From Treponema sp. OMZ 787 (lineage in GTDB: Bacteria > Spirochaetota > Spirochaetia > Treponematales > Treponemataceae): DNA of 64,000 nt. The notes beneath the pieces are model-generated. The model worked only from the letters and a program-made list of their open reading frames with translations. It ran no database searches and was not told the origin of the DNA. Of this stretch, positions 19,291 through 27,400 are shown one piece after another. The DNA lies in assembly GCF_024181225.1 (NCBI RefSeq), contig NZ_CP051198.1:248001-312000 (forward strand), written 5' to 3'. Each line of letters starts with the position of its first letter. Position 1 is the stretch's first letter. The position numbers and the translations under genes are program-made.

Positions 19291-19800
19291 TTAAACTGCT
19301 GATTTTAAAAGGTCTTTATTAACCTCTTCTTTATTTGGCTGACAGAAAAAATCATTTTTGATCTTTCTTACTGCATCAACTTGAGACAAGGTTTCATCAT
19401 CAAGTTCAGCCATTTTTTCTTTGTCCGGTTCAACTTTCGTACGCAAAAAAGCAGTTAGCCCCAATTTTTGCATAAGATTTATCGTTGTTTTCTTGACACT
19501 GATAGAGGTAGATTTTCTAAAACCGAAGATACCGAATGTCAACTCGACGGTTTTTTTATCCTTAAATAAATCGTCCTTGTTGTATTCTGCAAATGCTCCA
19601 ATTTTAGAAGATATTTCGGTAATTCGTTTACGCATTGGTTCTCCCTTTTTTGCAGCATCTTCTTTTGCCGTGCTAATAATTTTGTGAGCTTCAGCATCTA
19701 AGGCGTCCAGTTCTTTTTCCAAAAGCCCGATCTCTTTGAGTGCGAGATCAACATCTTCAAGTGTTTCAAGCTTTGCTTGATTTGGTTTGTAACGCGCCAT
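19291..19800 (-). CDS. gam: Host-nuclease inhibitor Gam (Mu Gam family)
   Basis: Mu Gam binds DNA ends and shields them from RecBCD-type exonucleases; it is a relative of Ku. The 169-aa length matches Mu Gam (174 aa). The layout is an N-terminal helical coiled coil (LEDVDLALKEIGLLEKELDAL) followed by KKTVELTFGIFGFRKS, the strand pair typical of the family. Its place upstream of the transposase in the early operon is also typical. Confidence 0.82.
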   Translation of the reverse strand: MARYKPNQAKLETLEDVDLALKEIGLLEKELDALDAEAHKIISTAKEDAAKKGEPMRKRITEISSKIGAFAEYNKDDLFKDKKTVELTFGIFGFRKSTSISVKKTTINLMQKLGLTAFLRTKVEPDKEKMAELDDETLSQVDAVRKIKNDFFCQPNKEEVNKDLLKSAV

Positions 19801-19834
19801 AAATTCCTCCCATTAGAATTTAGTTTCTTACTTG

Positions 19835-20017
19835 TCAGGCTTCATTGCCTGAGATGTAAAAGTTTTCGTTTAACACCTGCCTTGTTTCAAAGACAAGAGA
19901 TTTGATTTCCATACAGCTTTTACAAGGATCTTCTTTATAAAGACCTTCGTTTGCCGCAGTTTCGATTTGCGAGAGCTTTTCCTGTAAAAGCTCATACGCT
20001 TCATTTGTGGTTTTCAT
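19835..20017 (-). CDS. Small early protein with CxxC
   Basis: 60 aa, predicted helical, with a Cys pair CKSC near the middle that could bind metal or form a disulfide. It overlaps the HNH gene end by 4 bp (ATGA). No known family recognised. Confidence 0.5.
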   Translation of the reverse strand: MKTTNEAYELLQEKLSQIETAANEGLYKEDPCKSCMEIKSLVFETRQVLNENFYISGNEA

Positions 20018-20778
20018 TTTTTTCCTCCCAAATTTCTTTTTAATTTATTTTTTTGTAATATTATTTTTGATATCAAAAGGCCTGTTCCCATAAGTTCAGG
20101 ATTTTTACTCCTCAGCCGAAAACTAGTCATTATCATTGATTCGCTTCGGCTCATTAAAAGAAGGTTTTCGATATTGCAATTTTGTTTGTTTCCGTCTTTG
20201 AAAGTTACAATCATTCCTTGAGGTATTGGCCCTTTATGTTTTTCGTAAGTATGTACATGTTTTAAAACCCATGTACGGGGTTCTTTTATTTTTATGTAAA
20301 CATAACCATCAGTATCTATCCTCTCGGAGCCTACAGGTCTATGATTTTTAGGGGTGTTACCTTTTTTAAACCAGCCTTTTTCACAGCCGGGAGAACAGAT
20401 TCCTTTTAAGCCTTTATTGTGGGGAATGTGTCCTTTTGGGAAATAACCTGTAAGACCGCTTGAAAGAGAGCGATTTGTTTTACATGTTTTTATTTGGGCT
20501 TCGGTGTAAGCTGTTGAAAAGGTTTGATTAACAAGCACCGTAAGTTCAGATGTTGATTTTCCTTTTACATTTTCTTTTATGAAAGAAATAATGACATCAG
20601 GGAATTTTTGGACAAGACCGCTTTTGATTTTATTAAAGCCCTTAAAACTTTGTATTTGTTTTACAGTGTAAGAAGTGCCGAAGATGCGGTTTACAAGTTC
20701 GGTAAGTTCTGTATTTTTTTTGCCTTTTGCATTTTCAAAAATGAAAGTCTTGATATTATCAGGAAAAATTCTATTCAT
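20014..20778 (-). CDS. HNH endonuclease with duplicated N-terminal region
   Basis: Probable homing-type nuclease. The C-terminal part has the HNH_3 pattern (KHVHTYEKHKGPIPQG, then FKDGNKQNCNIENLLLMS). Residues 1-52 and 57-108 are two copies of a FP-D-I--FI-EN-KGK--TELT-LVN module, probably DNA-contacting. It sits in an operon of tiny genes and overlaps both neighbours by 4-8 bp. Mobile insertion is therefore likely old or was coupled to gene order. Freestanding HNH genes of this type are common in phages. Confidence 0.72.
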   Translation of the reverse strand: MNRIFPDNIKTFIFENAKGKKNTELTELVNRIFGTSYTVKQIQSFKGFNKIKSGLVQKFPDVIISFIKENVKGKSTSELTVLVNQTFSTAYTEAQIKTCKTNRSLSSGLTGYFPKGHIPHNKGLKGICSPGCEKGWFKKGNTPKNHRPVGSERIDTDGYVYIKIKEPRTWVLKHVHTYEKHKGPIPQGMIVTFKDGNKQNCNIENLLLMSRSESMIMTSFRLRSKNPELMGTGLLISKIILQKNKLKRNLGGKK

Positions 20779-21016
20779 TGCCGGCTCCTATTCTGAGCAT
20801 TTCAGGTACCTTGGCGTTCCCTGTTTTCCATTCGTCGGCATACTTATAGGCTTGAAGAGAAAGATTTGCATTTTTAATAATAGAATCTGCAACCTTTGTA
20901 ACGGCCTCAGCTCTCTTGATTTCGAGGTCAGGGTTTTCTTTCATTATATCGTCATCCATCAGGCGCTCAAGCTGGACGAATAAATGATTGTTTAAGTCGG
21001 TTAGTTTGTTTTTCAT
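20771..21016 (-). CDS. Conserved small Mu-like phage protein
   Basis: 81 aa, highly charged and helical (LNNHLFVQLERLMDDDI near the start, ANLSLQAYKYADEW near the end). I recall similar unassigned proteins in Mu-like prophages of Firmicutes and spirochaetes upstream of gam, but know no function. Confidence 0.5.
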   Translation of the reverse strand: MKNKLTDLNNHLFVQLERLMDDDIMKENPDLEIKRAEAVTKVADSIIKNANLSLQAYKYADEWKTGNAKVPEMLRIGAGNE

Positions 21017-21035
21017 TGCTCTTATTTCTCCTTAT

Positions 21036-21602
21036 TTAATTTATAAACCCGCCGTATTGTTTTATTGTGCCGGCAAGGTCTTTTTCTTCTACGATAAAGG
21101 ACTTAAGTTTTTCAGAATCAACTCCCAGTGTAAATTGATTAACATCAATAAAGGCTTCCGGGAATATTGCGATTATGGGATTATTAAGTTCCGCCCCTCT
21201 TTTGCGTTCAAGAAAGGCAACCACTAAATCGCAACCTTTCATCCTGCTTATCTTATAACTTGGAGTACGATTTTTAGAATTTCCTATAGATGAGTACTTT
21301 ACGTTTATTGTTAAATTGCCGTATAGAAAATCAAAATTTTCGTTATTCTTTTTTATTACTCTGTTTGCATTTACCGCTTCGGGCATGAGTTTTTGAAACA
21401 TCTCTTCGGCTTTTGCTCCGAGCTGTCCGGATTTGGAAGAGTATCGTATTTTGTCTTTAAGCTCTAAAACTCCGCTTGATAAAAGTTTTATATGAGCTTG
21501 AAGAGTCGGTAAGCCGCTTAAAATAACAGCCTTTTTAAAGTCTTTTGTTTCTTTGTAGATTTCAACAATATCCTTTTTTTTGTTCTGTCCTGGTGTGTTC
21601 AT
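21036..21602 (-). CDS. PD-(D/E)XK-like putative nuclease
   Basis: 188 aa. The central part has a spacing typical of restriction-endonuclease-fold enzymes: Glu in GAKAEEMF, Asp in ENFDFLYG, then a hydrophobic strand ending in Lys (LTINVKYSS) and a following helix with DLVVAFL. The N-terminal 60 residues resemble a small HTH (KAVILSGLPTLQAHIKLL). Possible roles are a resolvase or a nuclease acting on phage or host DNA. This is inferred from motif spacing alone. Confidence 0.5.
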   Translation of the reverse strand: MNTPGQNKKKDIVEIYKETKDFKKAVILSGLPTLQAHIKLLSSGVLELKDKIRYSSKSGQLGAKAEEMFQKLMPEAVNANRVIKKNNENFDFLYGNLTINVKYSSIGNSKNRTPSYKISRMKGCDLVVAFLERKRGAELNNPIIAIFPEAFIDVNQFTLGVDSEKLKSFIVEEKDLAGTIKQYGGFIN

Positions 21603-21624
21603 TTTTTTCTCCTTTTATTTTTTT

Positions 21625-21825
21625 TTATTCCTCAATCAATGATACTATTTGTGCGGGCGATAGGCCTTGTTTGTTTAGGGTTAAGATTGCAACAGCTGCG
21701 GCCCGTTCTTTGCCCGAATAGGTCATTGACATAACGGCGTGTTGGACTTGGCCGTCAGATAGTGCAAGGTATTCAGTGCCTTCCATGTAAGGCGGTTGTT
21801 TGCCGTTTAAAAAGATTGAACTCAT
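21625..21825 (-). CDS. Small early protein
   Basis: 66 aa with a good ribosome site just upstream (GGATGAGT). The C-terminal half is predicted helical (AVAILTLNKQGLSPAQIVSLIEE). Adjacent to the previous gene (stop and start within 1 bp). Function not recognised. Confidence 0.45.
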   Translation of the reverse strand: MSSIFLNGKQPPYMEGTEYLALSDGQVQHAVMSMTYSGKERAAAVAILTLNKQGLSPAQIVSLIEE

Positions 21826-22143
21826 TTACTCATCCTCCAGCCCATAAAAGCTCATTGTCATTCCTTCTGCTAATCTTGCAAATTCTTTATGTCCGTTGAT
21901 AAGATTATTTTTAAGAGAGGAAGGAACAACCTTAAAAGTTATTACCGGAGGTCTTTCTCCTTTTTGGATTGGAACATCTGTATCAGCCATTTCTTGAAGA
22001 ATTTTTTCTGCATCTTCTTTTGTTTTTGCGTAAATAACTTCATTGAAAACGGTGGTTTGGTCATGTTCAAATTCTACCGTTATTTTAGCGACAAATCGTT
22101 GAAGATTACGTTTTTTAGCATAAGTTGAAAAATCAAAATCCAT
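21826..22143 (-). CDS. Small early protein
   Basis: 105 aa with an alternating strand pattern (FVAKITVEFEHDQ, VITFKVVPSS) and a helix between (KTKEDAEKILQEMADT). An AAGGAG ribosome site lies upstream. No family recognised. Confidence 0.45.
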   Translation of the reverse strand: MDFDFSTYAKKRNLQRFVAKITVEFEHDQTTVFNEVIYAKTKEDAEKILQEMADTDVPIQKGERPPVITFKVVPSSLKNNLINGHKEFARLAEGMTMSFYGLEDE

Positions 22144-22160
22144 GTCTTCTTTATCTCCTT

Positions 22161-22505
22161 TTATTTTTCTATATCTTCAAGTTCGAGAATATCAGGATCA
22201 AATTGGAATGGCTTGAAGTCAATAATTTTAATTCCCGACTTATCTCCGAAAAGGTCTAATTTGTTATTTTCTTTTATGAATTTTTTTATTTTTGACAAAT
22301 CATTTCCAAATATAACGCCTGCCTTTATTACATCCATAGCACACATTCTTACAGCCTCGCTGATTGCGCCTGTGTCGCTGTCACAATACCAACCATAAAA
22401 ATCAAGTATTGCTGAGGCTGGTTCTTTTGTAAGAACATCAGTATCTACTGCAATTGTAACTTTTGCCATGCCGTAATCATAATCAAAGAAATATGTCTTT
22501 ATCAT
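22161..22505 (-). CDS. DUF2528-like early protein
   Basis: 114 aa. The N terminus (MIKTYFFDYDYGMAKVTIAVD) with LDFYGWYCDSD further on resembles DUF2528, a family of unknown function from phages. GGAGAAAC precedes the ATG. Family recognition is tentative. Confidence 0.5.
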   Translation of the reverse strand: MIKTYFFDYDYGMAKVTIAVDTDVLTKEPASAILDFYGWYCDSDTGAISEAVRMCAMDVIKAGVIFGNDLSKIKKFIKENNKLDLFGDKSGIKIIDFKPFQFDPDILELEDIEK

Positions 22506-22524
22506 TTATTCTTGTTTCTCCTTT

Positions 22525-22758
22525 TTATTTCATTAGTTTGTTTAAAAACTTGATTAAAAAATTGCAGTCTTCGACGGCTTGTTTTTTACCGTAGAGGACG
22601 GCATTTTTACGCCAGCTGTTGATTATTGAAAGAGCCTTTTCTTTGTCTGCCCTTATAAGGTCGATGGTGCAAGGTTCTTTTTCGCCTGAGGCTTTGCGTT
22701 CTTCTTTTTGTAGAATTGCACTTTGTAAGCCGTTTAAGCGGTTAGTTAGTTGACTCAT
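22525..22758 (-). CDS. Small early protein
   Basis: 77 aa, Lys/Glu-rich and helical. It overlaps the preceding gene by 4 bp (ATGA). No family recognised. Confidence 0.45.
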   Translation of the reverse strand: MSQLTNRLNGLQSAILQKEERKASGEKEPCTIDLIRADKEKALSIINSWRKNAVLYGKKQAVEDCNFLIKFLNKLMK

Positions 22759-23051
22759 TTTGTTACCTCCATTTGATATTCCGTTTTTTCGTCCAAGAAG
22801 CCGGTATCAGAATATCTATCTTTCGGCAGACACGGGAAAACCCGTCTAATTAAAAGGCGCCTATATACATCTTTATCTTCAACTTTTAAATAAGGTATTC
22901 CACCTATGCCCGATTGTCCTAAAATTTCATAAAAATATATTTTTCCTGTTGCAGCGTCTTCAGCCCAGACTACGCCCTTACCTGCCTTGCTTCCGTCAGC
23001 CGCAAAAAATACCACACCTCCCCATTCGCCGTTATATCCTTGTAGTTTCAT
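22755..23051 (-). CDS. Small early protein
   Basis: 98 aa with alternating strands (GGVVFFAADGS, GKIYFYEILG). A GGAGGTAA ribosome site precedes the ATG. No family recognised. Confidence 0.45.
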   Translation of the reverse strand: MKLQGYNGEWGGVVFFAADGSKAGKGVVWAEDAATGKIYFYEILGQSGIGGIPYLKVEDKDVYRRLLIRRVFPCLPKDRYSDTGFLDEKTEYQMEVTK

Positions 23052-23068
23052 CTTATTACCTCCTTCCC

Positions 23069-23305
23069 TTATTCAGAAACAGTTCCAAATATAAGCCTAC
23101 GAAATTCAGGAAAACGGCCTTCAGATTCTGCGGCTTCAAGTTCATCCGTGTATTCATGGTACCCTTTACAAGCCTCAAATAAACAAACATCTACCCCTAT
23201 ATCTCCATAAAAGATAAGCGGAATATCATCATCATACTTTGTTAATATGGTTTTTAATTCTCCAATTGTTTTTGCAATTTCATGATCTCCGTTTTGTATC
23301 ATCAT
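23069..23305 (-). CDS. Small acidic early protein
   Basis: 78 aa, acidic; the part TIGELKTILTKYDDDIPLIF looks like a helix-strand unit. GAGGAG precedes the start. It is similar in feel to small phage accessory proteins; function unknown. Confidence 0.45.
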   Translation of the reverse strand: MMIQNGDHEIAKTIGELKTILTKYDDDIPLIFYGDIGVDVCLFEACKGYHEYTDELEAAESEGRFPEFRRLIFGTVSE

Positions 23306-23326
23306 CTTTTAATCTCCTCTTTTCTC

Positions 23327-23536
23327 TTAAAACGGAACATCCATAGGATCGCCCGTTTTCCCGTCAAAGAATTCTTTGACTTGGGTTTTTGCAATTTCGG
23401 TTAATTTAGCCTTTACACAAGAAGCTGTTTCCCCAGCTTCAAGCGAGGCTTCAAGTGTTATGCCGTAACGCTTGTTTTCATAATTTCCGAATGTCCTTAA
23501 TTCCGAATAGGTTATTCCTACTGTTTCAATTTTCAT
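23327..23536 (-). CDS. Small early protein
   Basis: 69 aa from the ATG at 23536. AAAGGAG lies 7 nt upstream and decides this start over an earlier in-frame ATG at 23563 without one. Sequence has strands and a helix (ETASCVKAKLTEIAKTQVKEF). No function recognised. Confidence 0.45.
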   Translation of the reverse strand: MKIETVGITYSELRTFGNYENKRYGITLEASLEAGETASCVKAKLTEIAKTQVKEFFDGKTGDPMDVPF

Positions 23537-23540
23537 CTTT

Positions 23541-23831
23541 TTACTCCTTTGTTTTTTCATCAAATGATGAAATCAAAACCTTTTCTTTTTTTGTGAGTTC
23601 TTTATACCCTTTGTCGCTTTGTAATTCTTTTTTTGATAGAGGTGTCCATGCAATAACATTGTGAGTTATTTCGATTCCGCCATAATGGAAACCGTTGCCC
23701 GAAAAAAGAACCTTGAGCCAATGCGATTTTCTATTTTTTAGACAAACCCATACAATGCAATGATCTTTTTTAAATGTTTTACATGGGGATGTTTCGCCGG
23801 AAAATATTTTGTTTCTTTTCATAAATCTCAT
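23541..23831 (-). CDS. Small basic early protein
   Basis: 96 aa, basic, with aromatic strands (HCIVWVCLKNRKSHWLKVLF). It overlaps the Ner-like gene by 4 bp (ATGA) and so is translationally coupled to it. No family recognised. Confidence 0.45.
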   Translation of the reverse strand: MRFMKRNKIFSGETSPCKTFKKDHCIVWVCLKNRKSHWLKVLFSGNGFHYGGIEITHNVIAWTPLSKKELQSDKGYKELTKKEKVLISSFDEKTKE

Positions 23832-24229
23832 CTCCCCCTCCTCATTGCTTTTACGGCCTCGCGCATGGGGGCGAGATCTTCCCGCATTTTGGCTTTTCGA
23901 TCTGCCATTTCTTTGAGTTTGAGAGAAAGGGTATCCTTGTACTCGTCAATGTCTTTTTGCGTGGGACGGAATGAAGGATTGTTCACAAAGAGACGAGCCT
24001 CGATTACCAAGTCATTCCAGCTTGGTTTTCCGAGAATGCGGGCTATCTCGCTCTCGACCTTTTGAGAACGGCGACGGCCTGCTACTACATTTAAAACCGT
24101 TTCTCCGTTTATGCTTAATCCCTTACCTACAGCAAAAAAAGAAAAACCTTCTAAACCTAAAAGGTATTTAATATAATGAGATTCTTGAGTGTTAGGTTTG
24201 AGCCTAAGTTTTGATATTGAAGGATTCAT
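23828..24229 (-). CDS. Ner/Nlp-like HTH regulator, first early gene
   Basis: 133 aa. The part GLSINGETVLNVVAGRRRSQ with RILGKPSWNDLV resembles the Nlp/Ner helix-turn-helix family, whose Mu member (Ner) damps early transcription. It is the first gene of the leftward early operon, the Ner position. The C-terminal ~60 residues are a charged helix not found in Mu Ner. AAAGGAGG lies 8-14 nt before the ATG. Confidence 0.65.
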   Translation of the reverse strand: MNPSISKLRLKPNTQESHYIKYLLGLEGFSFFAVGKGLSINGETVLNVVAGRRRSQKVESEIARILGKPSWNDLVIEARLFVNNPSFRPTQKDIDEYKDTLSLKLKEMADRKAKMREDLAPMREAVKAMRRGR

Positions 24230-24268
24230 TTTATACCGCCTCCTTTGTCATGAAGACGATATGCGGTG

Positions 24269-24297
24269 AGCATAACAAGATATTTACTATCTTGTAA
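24269..24297 (-). promoter_or_regulatory. Early promoter, leftward
   Basis: Minus-strand TTACAA (24297-24292) and TATGCT (24274-24269), 17 bp apart. The same six bases at 24292-24297 read TTGTAA on the plus strand and act as the -35 of a rightward promoter, so the two promoters are mutually overlapping. Confidence 0.5.
24275..24295. promoter_or_regulatory. Operator O1, perfect palindrome
   Basis: ACAAGATA-TTTAC-TATCTTGT: an 8-bp inverted repeat with a 5-bp spacer. It covers the -35 boxes of both divergent promoters, so a bound dimer would block both. Likely site for the CI-like repressor or the Ner-like protein. Confidence 0.65.
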
Positions 24298-24320
24298 GAA
24301 TAGTCATTTTTTGTTATAAT
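24292..24320 (+). promoter_or_regulatory. Rightward control-region promoter
   Basis: TTGTAA (24292-24297), a 17-bp gap, and TATAAT (24315-24320). The spacer contains the AATAGTCATTTTTTG block also found at the right prophage end. Confidence 0.55.
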
Positions 24321-24326
24321 CATTAT

Positions 24327-24398
24327 AAGCCTCCTATGGTTATGGGGTGCGAAAGGAAAGCAAATCTATTGGCGTAGGGCTGCTTTCCTTTTTTTTTC
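24327..24398 (+). ncRNA. Candidate small RNA in the lysogeny control region
   Basis: A consensus promoter (24292-24320) is followed about 70 nt later by a terminator: GGAAAGCA (24355-24362) pairs with TGCTTTCC (24381-24388), then a run of Ts. No open frame fits between. The predicted RNA starts near 24327 with AAGCCTCC, which could pair with Shine-Dalgarno sequences. It may simply be an attenuated leader of the repressor transcript. Confidence 0.45.
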
Positions 24399-24436
24399 TA
24401 AAGCAAGTATCCTTGCTGTTCGATATATCTATTATT

Positions 24437-24499
24437 ACAAGATATTTCGATTTTGTCAATAGTTATTTACGAAAAATCGAAAAATATTTACGATTTTTC
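24437..24499. promoter_or_regulatory. Further operator-like palindromes before the repressor
   Basis: ACAAGATATTTCGATTTTGT (24437-24456) repeats one arm of O1 with a weaker second arm. GAAAAATCG (24471-24479) and CGATTTTTC (24491-24499) form a perfect 9-bp inverted repeat with an 11-bp spacer. They lie 20-80 bp before the repressor start, consistent with autoregulation. Confidence 0.5.
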
Positions 24500-24517
24500 T
24501 ATAAAAAAGAGGTTTTT

Positions 24518-25480
24518 ATGGAGTGGAAGCAAATAATAGACACTTTAGAGGCAGAATTAAAACTAGATAATCAAAGAGGAGGGCTTGCAAAGTTATTGGG
24601 GGTAAGATCAGGTATTATATCTGATATAAAAAGTGGTAAAGCAAAAAACCCTGGATCAAACATAGCTCTTCTTTTGATAAACACATTAAATGTAAATCCA
24701 GTATGGATGGAGACAGGGAAAGCTCCTATATTCTTAGACAAGCAAGAACCCTTGCTTGTGGGTATGCAAAACTCGCATAGTAAAAAGCAAGAAAACTTGC
24801 CTATAGGAAAAAGCCAAAATGACAACTTAAAACAATCCGTATCTAACAGCATTGAATCCCTAGCCCTTGAAAGCACCGCGCCTAGATTTGCGGAACTGGA
24901 AGAAAAGATAGGGGAAAAACTAAACAACTTACAAGCCCAGATAGACGAGCTAAAGGGAGTTGTCGAAAAGAAACTACCTGAAGAAGCTGATGATAAGAGA
25001 TACCGATATACGCCTGATCCAAAGTTGAGGCCTTATTCCGATTTGTATGTTGCCGAAGATCAATCAAGCTACGGCTTAAAAAAAGATTTTTCGGAGCCTG
25101 AAGAAACTGAGGACTTACCGCTTGCCGAAAACCTTGCAGCGGGAATCCCGATCGAAGCCTTTGATTCAGGCGAAACCTATCCCGTACCTAAAAAGTTTTT
25201 AAAGCGAGGCAAAAAGTATTGTGTCGCAAAGATAAAAGGAACTAGCATGACAGAAGCGGGAATAACTGACGGCTCATTCGTGCTTTTAGAATATACTGAC
25301 ACGGCCTTATCGGGTGAAATTATGGTGGTTAAGTACGGGGATCAGACCACGCTCAAAAGGCTATCCCAAAAAGAAGACGGAGCATGGGAGCTTTTGTACG
25401 AGGACGGAAGCAGTGCGGTAATCCCGCTCAAGGACGGGGACTGGGAAGTCAAGGGGCATTATGTGAGGGTTCTTTCTTAA
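24518..25480 (+). CDS. CI/LexA-like self-cleaving phage repressor
   Basis: 320 aa. The N-terminal ~65 residues are a helix-turn-helix (RGGLAKLLGVRSGIISDIKSG); a long charged linker with a coiled coil (ELEEKIGEKLNNLQAQIDEL) follows. The C-terminal S24 peptidase domain has a cleavage site Ala208-Gly209 (LAAGIP), catalytic Ser243 (KGTSMTEAG) and Lys280 (TTLKRL). The spacings of 35 and 37 residues equal those of LexA. Cleavage would be triggered by RecA, so induction is probably SOS-linked, unlike Mu. The ATG at 24518 has AAGAGG upstream; an upstream GTG frame crosses the operators and is unlikely. Confidence 0.9.
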   Translation: MEWKQIIDTLEAELKLDNQRGGLAKLLGVRSGIISDIKSGKAKNPGSNIALLLINTLNVNPVWMETGKAPIFLDKQEPLLVGMQNSHSKKQENLPIGKSQNDNLKQSVSNSIESLALESTAPRFAELEEKIGEKLNNLQAQIDELKGVVEKKLPEEADDKRYRYTPDPKLRPYSDLYVAEDQSSYGLKKDFSEPEETEDLPLAENLAAGIPIEAFDSGETYPVPKKFLKRGKKYCVAKIKGTSMTEAGITDGSFVLLEYTDTALSGEIMVVKYGDQTTLKRLSQKEDGAWELLYEDGSSAVIPLKDGDWEVKGHYVRVLS

Positions 25481-25524
25481 CTCTTTTTTATATTTACCGA
25501 TAAAGTAGTATAACCGGAGGGATC

Positions 25525-26670
25525 ATGCCGAACATGCACAAAAAAAAGTTTGATGAAGGAACAGAAGTCAAACTAGAACTTTTTAAAACATATATGAAAG
25601 CATGGATACCCATTGTCAACATGACAAACTCAAAAACGGTTTATATATATGATCTCTTTTCAGGACCGGGGAAAGATGCGAAAAACTCCAAAGGGAGTCC
25701 TTTAATTTTATTGGACATTTTAATGGAGAACTGTCAGGGAATAAAAGAAACCTACTTTGAAATTCTATTTAATGATGCCTTAAAGCAAAATATTGAAAGA
25801 TTGAAAACCGAATGTAATAAAGCCATAGAAGACTGCAAGAAAACAAATTCTTGTGTTAACACATGCCCTTTTCATATTACATACAAACAAAATGACTTTC
25901 AAAATATTTTTCCAAATGTTGTAGAAGAAATAAAAACAAACGGAAATCCTTTTTCGTTTATATTTTTAGATCAGTATGGTATAAAACATGTAGATAAAGA
26001 AAACTTTTTAAAATTATTACCTCTTAAAAAAACAGATGTCTTATTCTTTAGTGCCTCTGCGGATGTTTGGCGTTTTAGAGAAACGGAAGCTTTTAAAAAA
26101 TACATTGATATAAACAAAATAACATTTACAAAAGAAAAATATCCTTACTGTCATAAAATACTTGTAGATTATTATAAATCGCTGGTTCCGAATCACCTTA
26201 AGGAAAATTTATATATTGCTCCATTTTCTATAAAGAAAGAAAAATCAGGAATGATTTACGGACTTACTTTTATAACTCACAATTTATTGGGATTGGAAAA
26301 ATTTATTAGCGCAGCTTGGAAGATAGCTCCGGATACAGGTGAGGCAAATTACAATATAGAAAATGGTAAAATAGAACAAAATATTGGGCAAATGTTGTTA
26401 TTTGATGAGCCATCTAAAAAGTTGGATTTGTACCAAAATGATATTTGTGTATTTTTAAAAAAGGGCAGAACTAATAAGGAAATATATGAATATTCTTTAG
26501 TTCAAGGTGTTAGTCTTACAGAGACAAATAATATTTTGAAAAGGCTTGAAGATTCTAACAGCATAAAAATTACTGTTATTGGAGAAGAAAAAAGAAGGAA
26601 ACATGCTTATTATTTAAATTTTAAGACAGAGGAGAAGGTAAAGATATATTATGAACAGCACAAAAATTGA
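25525..26670 (+). CDS. tcmP: Three-Cys-motif partner protein TcmP
   Basis: 381 aa. The N-terminal domain has YIYDLFSGPGKD (about 40-51) and FIFLDQYGIKHV (about 149-160), a Rossmann-like, methyltransferase-style layout typical of TcmP. The C-terminal ~80 residues look like a winged helix. It overlaps by 20 bp the gene for its usual partner, a Gp37/Gp68-type protein. The pair is found in phages and genomic islands; its job is not known to me. GGAGGGATC precedes the ATG. The pair sits between repressor and lysis genes, a usual place for lysogenic cargo. Confidence 0.78.
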   Translation: MPNMHKKKFDEGTEVKLELFKTYMKAWIPIVNMTNSKTVYIYDLFSGPGKDAKNSKGSPLILLDILMENCQGIKETYFEILFNDALKQNIERLKTECNKAIEDCKKTNSCVNTCPFHITYKQNDFQNIFPNVVEEIKTNGNPFSFIFLDQYGIKHVDKENFLKLLPLKKTDVLFFSASADVWRFRETEAFKKYIDINKITFTKEKYPYCHKILVDYYKSLVPNHLKENLYIAPFSIKKEKSGMIYGLTFITHNLLGLEKFISAAWKIAPDTGEANYNIENGKIEQNIGQMLLFDEPSKKLDLYQNDICVFLKKGRTNKEIYEYSLVQGVSLTETNNILKRLEDSNSIKITVIGEEKRRKHAYYLNFKTEEKVKIYYEQHKN

Positions 26671-27367
26671 ATGGACGGATTCTACATGGAATCCTGCAAC
26701 AGGATGTACAAAGATTTCCGAAGGATGCCGGCACTGTTATGCCGAGAAAATGGCCGGAAGATTAAAATGTATGGGAAGTGCCAAATATTCTAACGGCTTT
26801 AAATTAACACTTCATCCTGACACTTTAGAAGAACCCTACAAGTGGAAAAAGCCTAGAATGGTGTTTGTGAACTCCATGAGTGATATGTTCCATGAAGACA
26901 TCCCGCTTGAGTACATAAAAAAAGTTTTTAAAGTTATGAACGAAAACCCGCAACATGTTTTTCAGGTACTGACAAAGAGAGCAGAACTTCTTGAAAAATA
27001 CGCCAGAGAACTCGTTTGGTCAAGTAATATTTGGATGGGTGTTACGGTAGAACATCAGAATGTTATGAACAGAATAGATTTGCTTTCAAAAGTTCCGGCT
27101 AGTATAAAATTTCTTTCATGTGAACCTCTTTTAAGCCCTCTTCATAATATGAACCTATCGGCTATTGACTGGGTTATTGTCGGGGGTGAATCAGGAAGCG
27201 GCGCCAGACCTATGGAAAAAAAATGGGTTGAGGATATAAAAGAACAATGCGAGAAAAATCAAACAGCGTTCTTCTTTAAGCAATGGGGAGGAATTAATAA
27301 GAAAAAAAATGGAAGAGAGCTTGACGGTAAAACATACTCTGAAATGCCTAGTTTAATTTCTGCATAA
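26651..27367 (+). CDS. Phage Gp37/Gp68 family protein (DUF5131, three-Cys motif)
   Basis: 238 aa. The N terminus EWTDSTWNPATGC continues into a cysteine cluster C19-x6-C26-x2-C29, the hallmark of the family and reminiscent of radical-SAM iron-sulfur sites. Later blocks (VFVNSMSDMFHEDIP, VLTKRAELL, WMGVTVEHQNV, IDWVIVGGESG, FFFKQWGG) are the standard family signature. Overlap with tcmP indicates one transcript and probably a joint function. The enzymatic activity is unknown. Confidence 0.85.
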   Translation: MNSTKIEWTDSTWNPATGCTKISEGCRHCYAEKMAGRLKCMGSAKYSNGFKLTLHPDTLEEPYKWKKPRMVFVNSMSDMFHEDIPLEYIKKVFKVMNENPQHVFQVLTKRAELLEKYARELVWSSNIWMGVTVEHQNVMNRIDLLSKVPASIKFLSCEPLLSPLHNMNLSAIDWVIVGGESGSGARPMEKKWVEDIKEQCEKNQTAFFFKQWGGINKKKNGRELDGKTYSEMPSLISA

Positions 27368-27400
27368 ACTTTTTCTTGAAAACAATAAATAAACATTACA

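Noticed and set aside
24347-24517. N-terminal extension of the repressor from a GTG at 24347.
   Set aside because: It crosses a terminator and operator palindromes, has unlikely composition, and a proper ribosome site sits before 24518.
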